Made by a program: the position numbers and the translations under genes
In this document: positions 1 through 8,704 of the stretch, one piece after another
Layout of the letters: each line of letters starts with the position of its first letter
Numbering within the stretch: position 1 is the first letter of the stretch
Notes under the pieces: model-generated
Databases searched by the model: none
Told to the model about the DNA's origin: nothing
What the model saw: only the letters and a program-made list of their open reading frames with translations
NCBI RefSeq assembly: GCF_037023755.1
Contig: NZ_CP146100.1
Span: 5,053,501-5,117,500 of the forward strand
Reading direction: 5' to 3'
DNA length: 64,000 bases
DNA from: Saccharopolyspora sp. SCSIO 74807
Lineage (GTDB): Bacteria > Actinomycetota > Actinomycetes > Mycobacteriales > Pseudonocardiaceae

Positions 1-1
1 C

Positions 2-268
2 ATGGGTACGCGTGGCGTGGTCGAGCTCCAGCGCGGCCGGATTCAGCGCATCCACCCGGACGGTCAAGTGATCGAGTCGTTGTCTAGGGAACAGTCGTGG
101 CCGTCGGCGGCCACGGTGCAGGTGGACCACTTCTGCCGCGTGATCCGCGGTGAGCGCGCCAACCTCGCTACGCCGGAAACTCACCTCGCCCACGCGGCGT
201 TCATCGAGGCCGCTTACGCATCCGCCGAGCGGGGATGCTTCGTCGACCCCAAGGAGCTGATGGCATGA
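2..268 (+). CDS. Gfo/Idh/MocA-family oxidoreductase, C-terminal end (partial)
   Basis: Only the last ~88 codons are present; the gene begins left of the window. The segment VDHFCRVIRGE...ATPETHLAHAAFIEAAYASAE is the usual C-terminal helix of Gfo/Idh/MocA NAD(P)-dependent sugar or inositol dehydrogenases, where phrases like 'F.r.i.g.....p...gl.a..i..Ai..Sa..g' recur. The stop overlaps the next start (ATGA at 265-268), so it is translationally coupled to the DegT aminotransferase. An oxidoreductase followed by a DegT enzyme is the classic pair that oxidises and then transaminates a sugar or cyclitol hydroxyl. The substrate cannot be read from this fragment. Confidence 0.75.
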   Translation: MGTRGVVELQRGRIQRIHPDGQVIESLSREQSWPSAATVQVDHFCRVIRGERANLATPETHLAHAAFIEAAYASAERGCFVDPKELMA

Positions 269-1521
269 GCAGTCCACTGGCGATCCACGGCGGTACCCCA
301 CTCATCGACCAGCCCGCTCCGCACCTTCACTGGCCGCCCATCACAGAGGCCACGACCGCAGCAGTCATGGAGCAGCTTCATCGCGCCGTGTCAATTCCCG
401 ACAGGTCCGGGGTGATCGCCGAGTTGGAAGACCGGCTCGCGGACTACTTCGGCGTGCGGCACGCCGTACTAACCAGCTCGGGCACTGCGGCTCTGCACTC
501 TGCCTATGCGGGAGTTCGACTCGGCGCCGGGGACGAGGTCATCGTGCCTGCCTACACGTTCCACGCAACCGCGTCACCGCTGTTGCACCTCGGGGTTGTT
601 CCGGTACTCGTTGATTGCGACGCGGAGGGCAACCTCGACCCGGACCAGGTGGAAGCAGCGATCACCAGCGCGACCAAGGCGATTGCGGTCACGCACATGT
701 GGGGTCTGCCCGCACAGATCGAACTGCTCGAGACCATCGCGGGGAATCACGGCCTCCACCTCATCGAGGACGGCTCACACGCCCACGGCGCCAGCGTCAA
801 CGGCCGCAAGGTGGGCACCTTCGGCCAGGTCTCGGCGTTCAGCATGAACGGCCCCAAGTCTCTGTCAGCTGGAGAGGGCGGGTTCGTCCTGACCGACGAT
901 GACGAGATCTACTACCGAGTCCTCCTGCACGGCCAGTACAACAAACGGTGCCGCACCGAGATCCCGGTTGGCCATCCGTTGCGCCGTTTCGCGATCACCG
1001 GAACAGGACTGAAACTGCGCATTCACCCGCTGGCCGCAGCGATCGCTATCGATCAGTTGCACTCGCTGGACACGTGGCTGGAGCACCGCCGCAGCAGCGC
1101 CAAGCAGATGATCCACCGGTTACGTGACTTGCCTGGAGTCGTCGTGCCGGAGATTCCCGCAAGTATCGAACCGTCCTGGTACGCGCTGCCGTTGGTGTTC
1201 CGACCGGAGGAAGCGGACGGCCTGTCGATCGCCGCGCTGGTCAGTGCGCTACACGCGGAAGGCTGCCTCGAGGTGGATCAACCAGGTTCCACGCGCCCCC
1301 TGCACGAACACGCGCTGTTCAGTACGGACGCCTCGTCGTTGTTGCCTGTCCCGTCGAGGCGTCAACCTTGGGGCGACTTTCCTCGTGCGGTGAGCCTTTA
1401 CCGAAGCACCGTGAAGATGCCCGTTCCACACGATGACGGCACCGCCCTGAACCTCTACCCGGATGCGTTCGGCAAAGTGATCCACCATCGACACCACCTC
1501 ACGGAGGCTTGCACCCAATGA
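265..1521 (+). CDS. DegT/DnrJ/EryC1/StrS-family aminotransferase
   Basis: This 418-residue fold-type I PLP enzyme should transaminate a keto-sugar or keto-cyclitol. The start at 265 is chosen because it overlaps the upstream stop by ATGA and gives a normal N terminus (MSSPLAIHGGTPL). Visible landmarks are LTSSGTAALHSA near residue 70 (phosphate binding), PAYTFHATASP near 95, IEDGSHAHGA near 168 (the Asp that pairs with the pyridine nitrogen), and the Schiff-base Lys198 in NGPKSLSAGEGG. Length is typical of the family. It is coupled on both sides (ATGA overlaps with the oxidoreductase and with the NUDIX gene), so the three genes form one operon. Substrate specificity, for example an aminocyclitol or an amino sugar, is not resolved. 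Confidence 0.9.
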   Translation: MSSPLAIHGGTPLIDQPAPHLHWPPITEATTAAVMEQLHRAVSIPDRSGVIAELEDRLADYFGVRHAVLTSSGTAALHSAYAGVRLGAGDEVIVPAYTFHATASPLLHLGVVPVLVDCDAEGNLDPDQVEAAITSATKAIAVTHMWGLPAQIELLETIAGNHGLHLIEDGSHAHGASVNGRKVGTFGQVSAFSMNGPKSLSAGEGGFVLTDDDEIYYRVLLHGQYNKRCRTEIPVGHPLRRFAITGTGLKLRIHPLAAAIAIDQLHSLDTWLEHRRSSAKQMIHRLRDLPGVVVPEIPASIEPSWYALPLVFRPEEADGLSIAALVSALHAEGCLEVDQPGSTRPLHEHALFSTDASSLLPVPSRRQPWGDFPRAVSLYRSTVKMPVPHDDGTALNLYPDAFGKVIHHRHHLTEACTQ

Positions 1522-1958
1522 CCGAACCTGGCACCGATTTCTTGACCGCACAGGACTCCCGCGACGGGATCCAACAGCAGGTAGTCGGCGCGGTGATCAA
1601 CGACAGCGGGGCCTTCCTGGTGTTGAAACGACCCGCCGACGACTTCCGCGGAGGAACCTGGGAGCTGCCGTCCGGCAAGGTCGAGGCGGGGGAAGACCTG
1701 CTCGACGCGCTGCACCGCGAGGTGACCGAGGAAACCGGCCTAACCATCGAGCGAGTATCCGGCTATCTGGGAGCGTTCGACTACCTCTCGGGCAGCGGCA
1801 AGCACACCCGCCAACACACCTGGATGGTCACCGTCACCAGTTCCGAAGGAGTGAGGCTGACCGAGCACGACGCCTACGAGTGGGCCTCCACCGCCAGCGA
1901 ATACCCGGTGAGCACTGAGGTTCGTGCGCTTCTCGCGAAGGCAGAGCAGAACGACTGA
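1518..1958 (+). CDS. NUDIX hydrolase
   Basis: The 146-residue protein carries a complete Nudix box, G53-x5-E59-x7-REVTEETG, which coordinates Mg2+ and catalyses hydrolysis of nucleoside diphosphate-linked compounds. ATG 1518 overlaps the upstream stop and is preferred over a TTG nine bases earlier. Central strands (VVGAVINDSGAFLVLKRP, GTWELPSGKVEAGE) match the mutator-type fold. Being coupled to a sugar oxidoreductase/aminotransferase pair, it may remove a toxic or wasted NDP-sugar, or be a general sanitation enzyme; this is inference. Confidence 0.9.
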   Translation: MTEPGTDFLTAQDSRDGIQQQVVGAVINDSGAFLVLKRPADDFRGGTWELPSGKVEAGEDLLDALHREVTEETGLTIERVSGYLGAFDYLSGSGKHTRQHTWMVTVTSSEGVRLTEHDAYEWASTASEYPVSTEVRALLAKAEQND

Positions 1959-1971
1959 TACGCGGCGTAAC

Positions 1972-2016
1972 GAGCCTCCGTGCCGCCCAAGTCGTTTCCG
2001 CTCGACACGGAGGCTC
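1972..2016. terminator. Inverted repeat, likely bidirectional terminator
   Basis: GAGCCTCCGTG (1972-1982) is perfectly complementary to CACGGAGGCTC (2006-2016) with a 23-base loop. It lies just after the NUDIX stop and before the convergent trxB end. There is no T tract, as is common in actinobacteria. The rest of 1959-2287 holds no gene I can support. Confidence 0.5.
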
Positions 2017-2287
2017 CTGCGCGGCTGCATAGCAACGTCTCCACGGACGGAGAATCCCACCCTCTGGGCCCCACAGCCGCGCCGTCCCGGACGCCTTATC
2101 GACGCCACAGACAGCCAAGGTGGTCTGGCTGTCAGTCAGCGAGATTAGACCGGAACCGGATCGGAGAGCCGGTGACAGCCTGCGGCGGCGAACGCGTCGC
2201 TCTGGACTGGTCGCACGCGCCGCAATGGGGACCGGGTCGAAGAGCGGTGAAGGGACATCGTCAAGGGCCACGGTCCCGGGTGTGGGG

Positions 2288-3292
2288 TCAGTGCCCGGAG
2301 GCTCCGACCTCGGCGGCGTATCCACCGCCTGCGTGTTCGGGTGTGACGTGCGCGGTGGTGGTCGCTTCGTGTTCGGCGAGCCAGCGTTCAGCGTCGATGG
2401 CTGTCGCGCAGCCGGATCCGGCCGCGGTGACGGCCTGTCGGTAGGTCTTGTCCACCAGGTCGCCTGCGGCGAAGACGCCGGGGATGGCGGTGTGCGTGGT
2501 GGGTTGTTGCACGAGAACGTATTTCTCGTCGTCGACGTCGAGTTGGTCGCGGACCAGTTCGCTGCGGGGGTCGTGCCCGATCGCGACGAACATGCCGCTG
2601 ACCGGCAGCTCGGAGGCGGCACCATTGACCGTGTCCTGCAGCTTCAACCCAGTGACGGCGTTGTCACCGACGACCTCGGTGACAACGGCATTGGTTCGCC
2701 ATTTGATCTTCTCGTTGGCGCGGGCGCGTTCCAGCATGATCTTGGAGGCGCGGAACTCGTCGCGGCGGTGGATGATCGTGACCGAGTTGGCGAACCGGGT
2801 GAGGAAGGTCGCTTCTTCCATCGCCGAGTCCCCACCGCCGATGACGGCGATGTCCTGGTCGCGGAAGAAGAATCCGTCGCAGGTAGCGCAGGAGGAAACG
2901 CCGCGTCCGAGTAGGCGTTCCTCGCCGGGCACGCCCACGTAGCGGGCGGCGGCGCCCATCGCGAGGATGATGGTCTTGGCCCGGTACTCGACGCCGTTGG
3001 CCACGACGGTCTTCGTGTCTCCGGCGAGGTCGATCTTCTCGACGTCTGCGGTTCGGAGGTCGGCACCGAAGCGTTGGGCTTGGGTGCGCATCTGCGCCAT
3101 GAGGTCGGGACCCATGATGCCGTCGCGGAAGCCGGGGTAGTTTTCGACCTCGGTGGTGGTCATCAGCGCACCGCCGAACTGGGTGCCTTCGAAGATGAGC
3201 GGTTCGAGTTCAGCGCGAGCGGCATACACCGCGGCGGTGTATCCGGCTGGGCCGGAACCCACGATGATCAGGTTGTGGACCTCGCCGGTCAC
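2288..3292 (-). CDS. trxB: Thioredoxin-disulfide reductase (arsenate reductase recycling)
   Basis: The 334-residue flavoenzyme moves electrons from NADPH through FAD to thioredoxin in the cytoplasm. Seen here: the FAD fold [13 protein letters not shown] at the N terminus, the redox pair C135-A-T-C138, the NADPH fold [11 protein letters not shown] near 150, and [10 protein letters not shown] near the C terminus. GTG 3292 is chosen because it overlaps the arsC stop by GTGA; longer starts run into arsC. The coupling to an arsenate reductase implies that it regenerates the reductant for ArsC. The C-terminal ~25 residues (after WLAEHE) are a low-complexity tail. Confidence 0.93.
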   Translation of the reverse strand: MTGEVHNLIIVGSGPAGYTAAVYAARAELEPLIFEGTQFGGALMTTTEVENYPGFRDGIMGPDLMAQMRTQAQRFGADLRTADVEKIDLAGDTKTVVANGVEYRAKTIILAMGAAARYVGVPGEERLLGRGVSSCATCDGFFFRDQDIAVIGGGDSAMEEATFLTRFANSVTIIHRRDEFRASKIMLERARANEKIKWRTNAVVTEVVGDNAVTGLKLQDTVNGAASELPVSGMFVAIGHDPRSELVRDQLDVDDEKYVLVQQPTTHTAIPGVFAAGDLVDKTYRQAVTAAGSGCATAIDAERWLAEHEATTTAHVTPEHAGGGYAAEVGASGH

Positions 3293-3966
3293 CGCGCGGC
3301 CTCCGGTGCCAGCTCGCCCAGCAGCCCGGTGACGCGGCGGTCGATCTCGTCCCGGATCGCGCGGACTTCGTCGACGGACTTTCCGGCGGGGTCGTCGAGT
3401 TCCCAGTCGAGGTAGCGCTTGCCGGGGAAGACCGGGCAGGCGTCTCCGCACCCCATGGTGATCACGACGTCTGCGGCCTCGACCGCCTCGGTGGTCAAGG
3501 GCTTGGGGAACTCTTGGGACAGGTCGAGGTCGAGTTCGGCCATCGCGCGTACGACCGCCGGGTTGATGGTCTCGGCCGGGGCGGAGCCGGCGGAGCGGAC
3601 GGTGACCCGACCTTGGGCGCGGTGGTGCAGCAGCGCGGCGGCCATCTGGGAGCGGCCTGCGTTGTGCACGCAGACGAACAGCACTTCGGGGGTCGAGGAC
3701 ACGAGGGCTCCTTGGTTCTTGGCGGTCGAGGTGAGGCGTTCGCGGGCGAACCGCGTCGCGAGGGTGGCCAGGTGGGTGTGTATCCGGGCGGTGGCGTTGA
3801 GCTGTGCGTAGGTCTCGTTGACGACCGCGCGGATGGTTTCTGGGCCAAAGATCCCGCGGAACTGGGGTTGCAGGTCGGTGGTGGCGTGGTCGAGGAGTTC
3901 GGTGACGTGGGGGTCGGTCAGCCGGTATTCCTCGGCGTCGTGATGGTGGTGGGGTGGCGTGGACAT
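3289..3966 (-). CDS. arsC: Arsenate reductase with N-terminal three-helix domain
   Basis: Residues ~92-225 are a low-molecular-weight phosphatase-type arsenate reductase: P-loop CVHNAGR (C99-x5-R105) for arsenate binding, followed by GCGDAC (C172, C176) that supplies the resolving cysteines, and the Asp-containing DWELDDP loop. The enzyme reduces As(V) to As(III) for export. Residues 1-90 form a separate helical domain ([34 protein letters not shown]...) known from actinobacterial arsenate reductases. A short His run (PPHHHHD) opens the protein. It is transcribed with trxB. An ArsR-type 16-mer lies 65 bp upstream. Confidence 0.92.
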   Translation of the reverse strand: MSTPPHHHHDAEEYRLTDPHVTELLDHATTDLQPQFRGIFGPETIRAVVNETYAQLNATARIHTHLATLATRFARERLTSTAKNQGALVSSTPEVLFVCVHNAGRSQMAAALLHHRAQGRVTVRSAGSAPAETINPAVVRAMAELDLDLSQEFPKPLTTEAVEAADVVITMGCGDACPVFPGKRYLDWELDDPAGKSVDEVRAIRDEIDRRVTGLLGELAPEAAR

Positions 3967-4030
3967 GTCGGCCGCCTGGAGTTCGGTAGGGCGAGCCTTG
4001 CGGGCTTGCTTTGGCGGGGCCAGGTCTCCG

Positions 4031-4046
4031 ATCGAGTGATGTTGAT
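4031..4046 (-). promoter_or_regulatory. ArsR-type operator upstream of arsC-trxB
   Basis: Read on the minus strand the 16-mer is ATCAACATCACTCGAT, nearly identical to the box overlapping the arsR start (ATCAACATGAGTCGAT). It is placed 65 bp before the arsC start, where a repressor would block initiation. Assignment to ArsR is by position and recurrence, not by experiment. Confidence 0.65.
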
Positions 4047-4063
4047 GGGATGTCGCGACGGGT

Positions 4064-4429
4064 TTAGGCGCAGGGGCGGCGGATGGCCTGGGCGTGGTGT
4101 GCCTGTGCGGTGAGGTTCGCGATCCCGACCGTGAGCAGGCTCAGCGCTTCCGGGCGCAGCCGGTAGTAGGTGTACCGGCCGCGCGGCTCGGCGGCGACGA
4201 AGCCTGCTTCGCGGAGAACCCGCAGGTGGTGACTGATGGTCGATTGCCGTGCTCCGGTGTCGTCGACCAGGTGGCAGGTGCACATCTGCTCACGTGCGAG
4301 CAGGCGCACGATCTCCGCGCGCAACGGATCACCGAACAGCTTCACCGCAGCCTCGGCGAGGTCTGGTTGCGCGTCCGCAGCCTGCCCGGGAGCGTCTTCG
4401 TCAGCCCCAGCAACGGGTGACATCAACAT
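4064..4429 (-). CDS. arsR: ArsR/SmtB-family arsenite-responsive repressor
   Basis: The winged-helix repressor (121 residues) has the CTCHL metal site (C50, C52) at the start of the DNA-recognition region RQSTISHHLRVLREAGFV, as in classical ArsR proteins that release DNA on binding As(III) or Sb(III). I start it at ATG 4429, which lies 6 bases after a good -10 (TTTCAT, 4441-4436) with -35 TTGACG (4465-4460) 18 bases further up. That is the pattern of a leaderless mRNA, and there is no Shine-Dalgarno. ATG 4423 is an alternative. An ArsR box (4422-4437) sits on the promoter, so the gene is probably autoregulated. Confidence 0.9.
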   Translation of the reverse strand: MLMSPVAGADEDAPGQAADAQPDLAEAAVKLFGDPLRAEIVRLLAREQMCTCHLVDDTGARQSTISHHLRVLREAGFVAAEPRGRYTYYRLRPEALSLLTVGIANLTAQAHHAQAIRRPCA

Positions 4430-4437
4430 GAGTCGAT
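4422..4437 (-). promoter_or_regulatory. ArsR-type operator on the arsR promoter/start
   Basis: The 16-mer ATCAACATGAGTCGAT overlaps the predicted -10 element and the ATG of arsR. This is consistent with autorepression of a leaderless transcript. Confidence 0.65.
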
Positions 4438-4554
4438 GAAAGCACCGGCTTGAGGGCTCCGTCAAGCGGTGTAGCTGGTGGCGCAGGATACAGATGAACT
4501 GCGATTTCGACGGATCGGAACCACTTGGTCAACCTTGCCGCGACGACTGGTTGC

Positions 4555-4588
4555 ATCAGCTTCGGTTGATTCATCAGCTTGGGTCGAT
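4555..4588 (+). promoter_or_regulatory. Tandem ArsR-type operators upstream of arsDAB
   Basis: Two 16-mers, ATCAGCTTCGGTTGAT (4555-4570) and ATCAGCTTGGGTCGAT (4573-4588), are spaced 18 bp centre to centre and end 43 bp before arsD. Both fit ATCR-N8-YGAT shared by the other arsenic promoters of the window. Confidence 0.65.
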
Positions 4589-4631
4589 GTAACGTCGACT
4601 GAGTGCTGCTCCCGGAGGGAAGGGGTCTGTG

Positions 4632-5009
4632 ATGGCTTCTGTCGAGATTTATGACCCGGCGATGTGCTGTTCGACCGGGGTGTGTGGGCCATCGGTGGAG
4701 CCGGCGTTGGCTCAGTTCGCTGCTGACGTGGACTGGCTGGGCGCTGCGGGCGTGGAGGTCCACCGGTTCGGGTTGTCCTCGGAGCCGGGCAAGTTCGTGG
4801 CCAACGCCGAGGTGGGCGCGCTGCTGAAGGACCAGGGTGAGCACGCGCTGCCTGCCGTGTTCGTGGACGGAGCGCTGCGCACGACGGGGCGGTACCCGAC
4901 GCGGTTGGAGCTGGCCCAGTGGACGGGGGTGCCCACCGAGCGCCCCGGCCTGCCGGTGGTCGAACAGGCCGAGTCCGGCGGTGGGTGTTGCGGCGGCGGG
5001 GAGTGCTGA
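4632..5009 (+). CDS. arsD: ArsD arsenite metallochaperone
   Basis: ArsD hands As(III) to the ArsA ATPase. With ATG 4632 the arsenite-binding cysteines fall at C12, C13 and C18 (MCCSTGVCG), exactly the positions known in characterised ArsD; a GTG one codon earlier is also possible. The ribosome site GGAGGGAAGGGG lies just upstream. The C terminus ends in a second Cys cluster (GGGCCGGGEC), as in several ArsD proteins with an extra vicinal pair. The length (125 residues) is normal. arsA follows after two bases, so the genes are coupled. Confidence 0.93.
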   Translation: MASVEIYDPAMCCSTGVCGPSVEPALAQFAADVDWLGAAGVEVHRFGLSSEPGKFVANAEVGALLKDQGEHALPAVFVDGALRTTGRYPTRLELAQWTGVPTERPGLPVVEQAESGGGCCGGGEC

Positions 5010-5011
5010 GC

Positions 5012-6811
5012 GTGGGGACCGCGCCAGGCGAGCAGGTTCTCGGCGGTCTGCTCCGGGTGAGCACGCCGTTCGTGTTCTTCACCGGCAAGGGCGGTGTGGG
5101 CAAGACCTCGACGGCCTCGGCGACCGCGATCGGTCTGGCCGAGGCTGGGCACCGGGTGCTGGTGGTCAGCACCGACCCTGCCTCGAACCTCGATGAAGTC
5201 CTGGAGACCCGCGCGGGCCGGGACCCGCAGCCGGTGAGCGGTGTGCCCGGATTGTTCGTGATGAACATCGATCCGAACCAGGCGGCATCCCAGTATCGCG
5301 ACAAGGTCCTCGGGCCCTATCGGGATGCCCTGCCCGCCTCCGCGGTCGAGCAGATCGAAGAACAGCTCTCCGGGGCGTGCACGGTCGAGATCGCCGCGTT
5401 CAACGAGTTCGTCGCGTTGCTGACCGATCCGGAAATCCGTGAGCGGTTCGCCTACGTCGTGTTCGATACCGCGCCGACCGGGCACACGCTGCGGCTGCTG
5501 AGCCTGCCCAGCGCGTGGTCGGATTTCCTGGCCACCAACCCCGGCGGCGCCTCCTGCATCGGACCGCTGGCGGAGATGGGCGCGCAACAGGAACGCTACG
5601 CCGCGGCGATGCAGGCGCTGGCCGACCCGGAGCAGACCACGCTGGCCCTGGTGAGCCGCCCGGAGCACGGAGCGCTGGTCGAGGCCGGACGGGCGTCGGC
5701 CGAACTGCGCGACCTCGGCATCCGCAACCAGCGTCTGATCGTCAACGGGATGTTCACGCCCACCTGCGACGACGACCCGCTCGCGCGGGCCTGGCAGCAG
5801 CGCGCGCAGGACGCGCTGGAGGCCATGCCCGAGTCGCTGGCGGAGGTGACCGAGATCGAGACAGTGCCCCTGCTGCCGGAGCTGCCGCTGGGGGTGCAGG
5901 GGCTGCGCGCCATGCTCCATCCCGAACCCGTGACGCAGTCCGCCTCGACGGTGCCGGTGCCGCTGCCCGTCGGTGCTGCCACCGACTTGCGGGCGCTGGT
6001 CGACGAGGTCGCCGCCAGCGGCCGCGGGCTGGTGATGGCGCTGGGCAAGGGCGGCGTCGGCAAGACCACGGTCGCCTCGGCCGTGGCCGTGGCGCTGGCG
6101 CGTCGGGGACTTGCGGTCACGTTGACCACGACCGACCCGGCCGCGCACCTCGACACCACCCTCGGTGAGGGCGTCGGTGATCTGGAGGTCACGCGCATCG
6201 ATCCCGTCGCCGAGACGGCCGCCTACACCGAGTCGGTGCTCGCCGAGGCCGGGGCGAACCTCGATGAGCAGGGCCGAGCGTTGCTGGTCGAGGACCTGCG
6301 CTCGCCGTGCACCGAGGAGATCGCGGTCTTCCACGCCTTCGCGCGCACCGTGGCGGCGGCAAGTGACCGAATCGTGGTGGTCGACACCGCGCCGACCGGG
6401 CACACGTTGTTGCTGCTTGATGCCTCGCGCAGCTACCAGCGCCAGTTGTCCCAGCAGACCGGCCAGGCCCCGCCCGCGGAGGCGGTGGAACTCCTTGACC
6501 GCCTGACCAACCCGGATTACACCCGGATCATGCTGGTGAGCCTGCCGGAGGCGACACCGGTGCACGAGGCCGCCGCGTTGCAGAACGATCTCGCGCGGGC
6601 GGGCATCAAGCCCTTCGCATGGGTGATCAACCAGAGCCTGGCAGCCGCTTGCCCGACCGAGCCGCTGCTGCTCGCTCGAGCCGCGTCCGAGCACCGCTAC
6701 CTCGCCGAGGTCGCCACCGAACACGCCGAACGCACCGCCGTGCTGCCCTGGCACGCCGCAGCACCGATCGGCGCCGACCGGCTGGCGCGGCTCGCGCACG
6801 GCGATCACTAG
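5012..6811 (+). CDS. arsA: ArsA arsenite-translocating ATPase
   Basis: The 599-residue protein is two tandem A-half domains. Each has a P-loop (GKGGVGKTS near residue 25 and GKGGVGKTT near 345) and a DTAPTGHT signal-transduction motif (near 152 and 456), the hallmark of bacterial ArsA that drives As(III)/Sb(III) efflux through ArsB. GTG 5012 is chosen because GGGGAG lies 8 bases upstream; GTG 5057 directly before STPFVFFTGKGG is a shorter option. SPCTEEIAVFHAF near 430 and GACTVEIAAFNEF near 125 carry the metal-site cysteines expected in each half. Confidence 0.95.
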   Translation: MGTAPGEQVLGGLLRVSTPFVFFTGKGGVGKTSTASATAIGLAEAGHRVLVVSTDPASNLDEVLETRAGRDPQPVSGVPGLFVMNIDPNQAASQYRDKVLGPYRDALPASAVEQIEEQLSGACTVEIAAFNEFVALLTDPEIRERFAYVVFDTAPTGHTLRLLSLPSAWSDFLATNPGGASCIGPLAEMGAQQERYAAAMQALADPEQTTLALVSRPEHGALVEAGRASAELRDLGIRNQRLIVNGMFTPTCDDDPLARAWQQRAQDALEAMPESLAEVTEIETVPLLPELPLGVQGLRAMLHPEPVTQSASTVPVPLPVGAATDLRALVDEVAASGRGLVMALGKGGVGKTTVASAVAVALARRGLAVTLTTTDPAAHLDTTLGEGVGDLEVTRIDPVAETAAYTESVLAEAGANLDEQGRALLVEDLRSPCTEEIAVFHAFARTVAAASDRIVVVDTAPTGHTLLLLDASRSYQRQLSQQTGQAPPAEAVELLDRLTNPDYTRIMLVSLPEATPVHEAAALQNDLARAGIKPFAWVINQSLAAACPTEPLLLARAASEHRYLAEVATEHAERTAVLPWHAAAPIGADRLARLAHGDH

Positions 6812-6815
6812 CCCG

Positions 6816-6847
6816 ACCGGTGGCCAGGTTAGGACCTGGCCACCGGT
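6816..6847. terminator. Strong hairpin between arsA and arsB
   Basis: ACCGGTGGCCAGGT (6816-6829) pairs perfectly with ACCTGGCCACCGGT (6834-6847) across a 4-base loop. It starts 4 bases after the arsA stop and ends 39 bases before arsB. It could attenuate arsB expression, stabilise the arsDA transcript or terminate. Confidence 0.55.
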
Positions 6848-6886
6848 TCCGTTCCGACTCACCAGCACAGGAGAAACGACGACGCC

Positions 6887-8353
6887 ATGACAGTGGCCGC
6901 AATCCTGATCTTCCTCGCCACGCTCACCTTGGTGATCTGGCAGCCCAAAGGGCTCGGCATCGGCTGGAGCGCGCTCGGCGGCGCCGTCGTCGCCCTGGCC
7001 ACCACGGTCGTCCATCTCTCCGACGTGCCGACCGTGGTGGGCATCGTGTGGAACGCGACCCTGGCCTTCGTCGCCGTGATCATCATTTCGCTGATCCTCG
7101 ACGAGTGCGGGTTCTTCGAGTGGGCCGCGCTGCATGTGGCCCGGTGGGGACGCGGCCACGGCCGCGCGTTGTTCGTGTTGATCGTGCTGCTCGGGGCCGC
7201 GATCGCCGCGGTGTTCGCGAACGACGGCGCCGCGCTGATCCTGACCCCGATCGTCATGCAGATCATGCTCGCGCTGCGGTTCTCCCCGAAGGCGTCGCTC
7301 GGGTTCGTCATGGCGACCGGGTTCATCGCCGACACCGGCAGTCTGCCGCTGGTCGTGTCCAATTTGGTCAACATCGTCTCCGCCGACTTCTTCGGCATCG
7401 ACTTCGCCCGCTTCGCCGCGGTCATGGTCCCGGTCGGCATCGTCTCGGTCGCCGCCAGCCTCGGGATGCTACTGCTGTACTTCCGCCGCTCGATCCCGAA
7501 GACCTACGACGTGAGCGCGCTGCGGCAGCCCGCTGAGGCCATCAGCGACCAGGTGACCTTCCGGGCCGGGTGGGTCGTGCTCGCCCTGTTGCTGGTGGGC
7601 TACTTCGGTGCCGACCCGACGGGCGTGCCGCTGTCGGTCGTGGCCGGTGCCGGAGCCCTCATCCTGATCGCCGTCGCCGCACGCAAGCCCGCCTTCGCCT
7701 TTCCGCGGTCAGCCCGGCAACCACTGCCGGCGCCCGTGGGTGCAAGCAGCACGGACACCGAGGCACAGCACCCGGTGGACCCTCCGCACAACACCGCCAC
7801 CGCGACCGATCTCGCCACCACCCCGGTCACGCACGACGACGACCGCGCGGGAGGCCCGCGGCAGATCCCGGTCGGCAAGGTCATCCGCGAAGCGCCCTGG
7901 CAGATCGTGCTGTTTTCCATCGGCATGTATCTCGTCGTCTACGGCCTGCGCAACCAGGGATTGACCGGCGAACTGGCCAAGCTGTTCGGGTTCTTCGCCG
8001 ACCACGGGGTCCTCGCCGCGGCCCTCGGCGTCGGCGTGGTGGTGGCGGTGCTGTCGTCGATCATGAACAACATGCCCACGGTGCTCATTGCCGCCCTGGC
8101 CGTCGGCGCCGTCGGCGCGACCGGGCTCACCCACGAGGCGATGGTCTACGCCAACGTCATCGGCTCCGATCTCGGACCCAAGATCACCCCGATCGGGAGT
8201 CTGGCGACCCTGCTGTGGCTGCACGTGCTCGACCGCAAGGGGATGCACATCGGGTGGGGCCGCTACTTCCGCACCGGCATCGTGCTGACCATCCCGGTCC
8301 TGCTGGTCACGCTCGCCGCGTTGGCCGGGTGGCTCACCGTCATCGGCACCTAA
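6887..8353 (+). CDS. arsB: ArsB arsenite efflux membrane protein
   Basis: This 488-residue ion-transporter-superfamily protein has ~12 hydrophobic helices and the ArsB/NhaD landmarks [13 protein letters not shown] and [19 protein letters not shown] in the first half, and [13 protein letters not shown] and [19 protein letters not shown] in the second. With ArsA it forms the ATP-driven As(III)/Sb(III) exporter; alone it can work as an arsenite/H+ antiporter. The central cytoplasmic loop (residues ~265-325) is long and rich in Thr, Ala and His, and reads like a disordered linker. It is the third gene of arsD-arsA-arsB. Confidence 0.95.
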   Translation: MTVAAILIFLATLTLVIWQPKGLGIGWSALGGAVVALATTVVHLSDVPTVVGIVWNATLAFVAVIIISLILDECGFFEWAALHVARWGRGHGRALFVLIVLLGAAIAAVFANDGAALILTPIVMQIMLALRFSPKASLGFVMATGFIADTGSLPLVVSNLVNIVSADFFGIDFARFAAVMVPVGIVSVAASLGMLLLYFRRSIPKTYDVSALRQPAEAISDQVTFRAGWVVLALLLVGYFGADPTGVPLSVVAGAGALILIAVAARKPAFAFPRSARQPLPAPVGASSTDTEAQHPVDPPHNTATATDLATTPVTHDDDRAGGPRQIPVGKVIREAPWQIVLFSIGMYLVVYGLRNQGLTGELAKLFGFFADHGVLAAALGVGVVVAVLSSIMNNMPTVLIAALAVGAVGATGLTHEAMVYANVIGSDLGPKITPIGSLATLLWLHVLDRKGMHIGWGRYFRTGIVLTIPVLLVTLAALAGWLTVIGT

Positions 8354-8408
8354 ACCAGGTCCCGGGACGACGCTTGCGCCGCCCGGGCGGGCACGGAAGG
8401 AGACCGTC

Positions 8409-8657
8409 ATGCACTGCTTCGACTGCGCCGGACGAAACGTAGAGCAGCCTGCGGTGGGGGCCTGTATGGATTGCGGCGCGGGCGTGTGCGCTCAGCACGC
8501 CCACGCCGACCACCGCCCCGTCACGTGTCGAATGGTCGGTCTGACGGTCGTCGAGCATCCGACCCGACTGCCAGCCCGTATCCTCCGCTGCCCCTCCTGT
8601 ACCCAGGTTCGCGCCGCGGTCGCCGCCTGCGAAACACAGGGCGGCCGGGACTGCTAG
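8409..8657 (+). CDS. Small zinc-ribbon-like protein (DUF2180-type)
   Basis: The 82-residue protein has paired Cys/His knuckles: CFDC near the start, CMDCGAGVCAQHAHADH in the middle and CPSC near the end. This is the pattern of the small DUF2180 zinc-binding proteins that recur in actinobacterial ars operons. A good ribosome site (GGAAGGAG) precedes ATG 8409. Its role is unknown; metal buffering or a partner for the efflux pump is speculation. It sits between arsB and arsO on the same strand. Confidence 0.75.
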   Translation: MHCFDCAGRNVEQPAVGACMDCGAGVCAQHAHADHRPVTCRMVGLTVVEHPTRLPARILRCPSCTQVRAAVAACETQGGRDC

Positions 8658-8704
8658 TGATGCCGCGGAACGTCGACGGCACGGTGCGACAACGAAGGTA
8701 GGAC

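Noticed and set aside
4712-7159. Very long open frame on the minus strand (815 codons) across arsD-arsA-arsB
   Set aside because: It is antisense to three clear ars genes, has low-complexity Arg/Gly/Gln-rich composition and no domain; an artefact of high GC.
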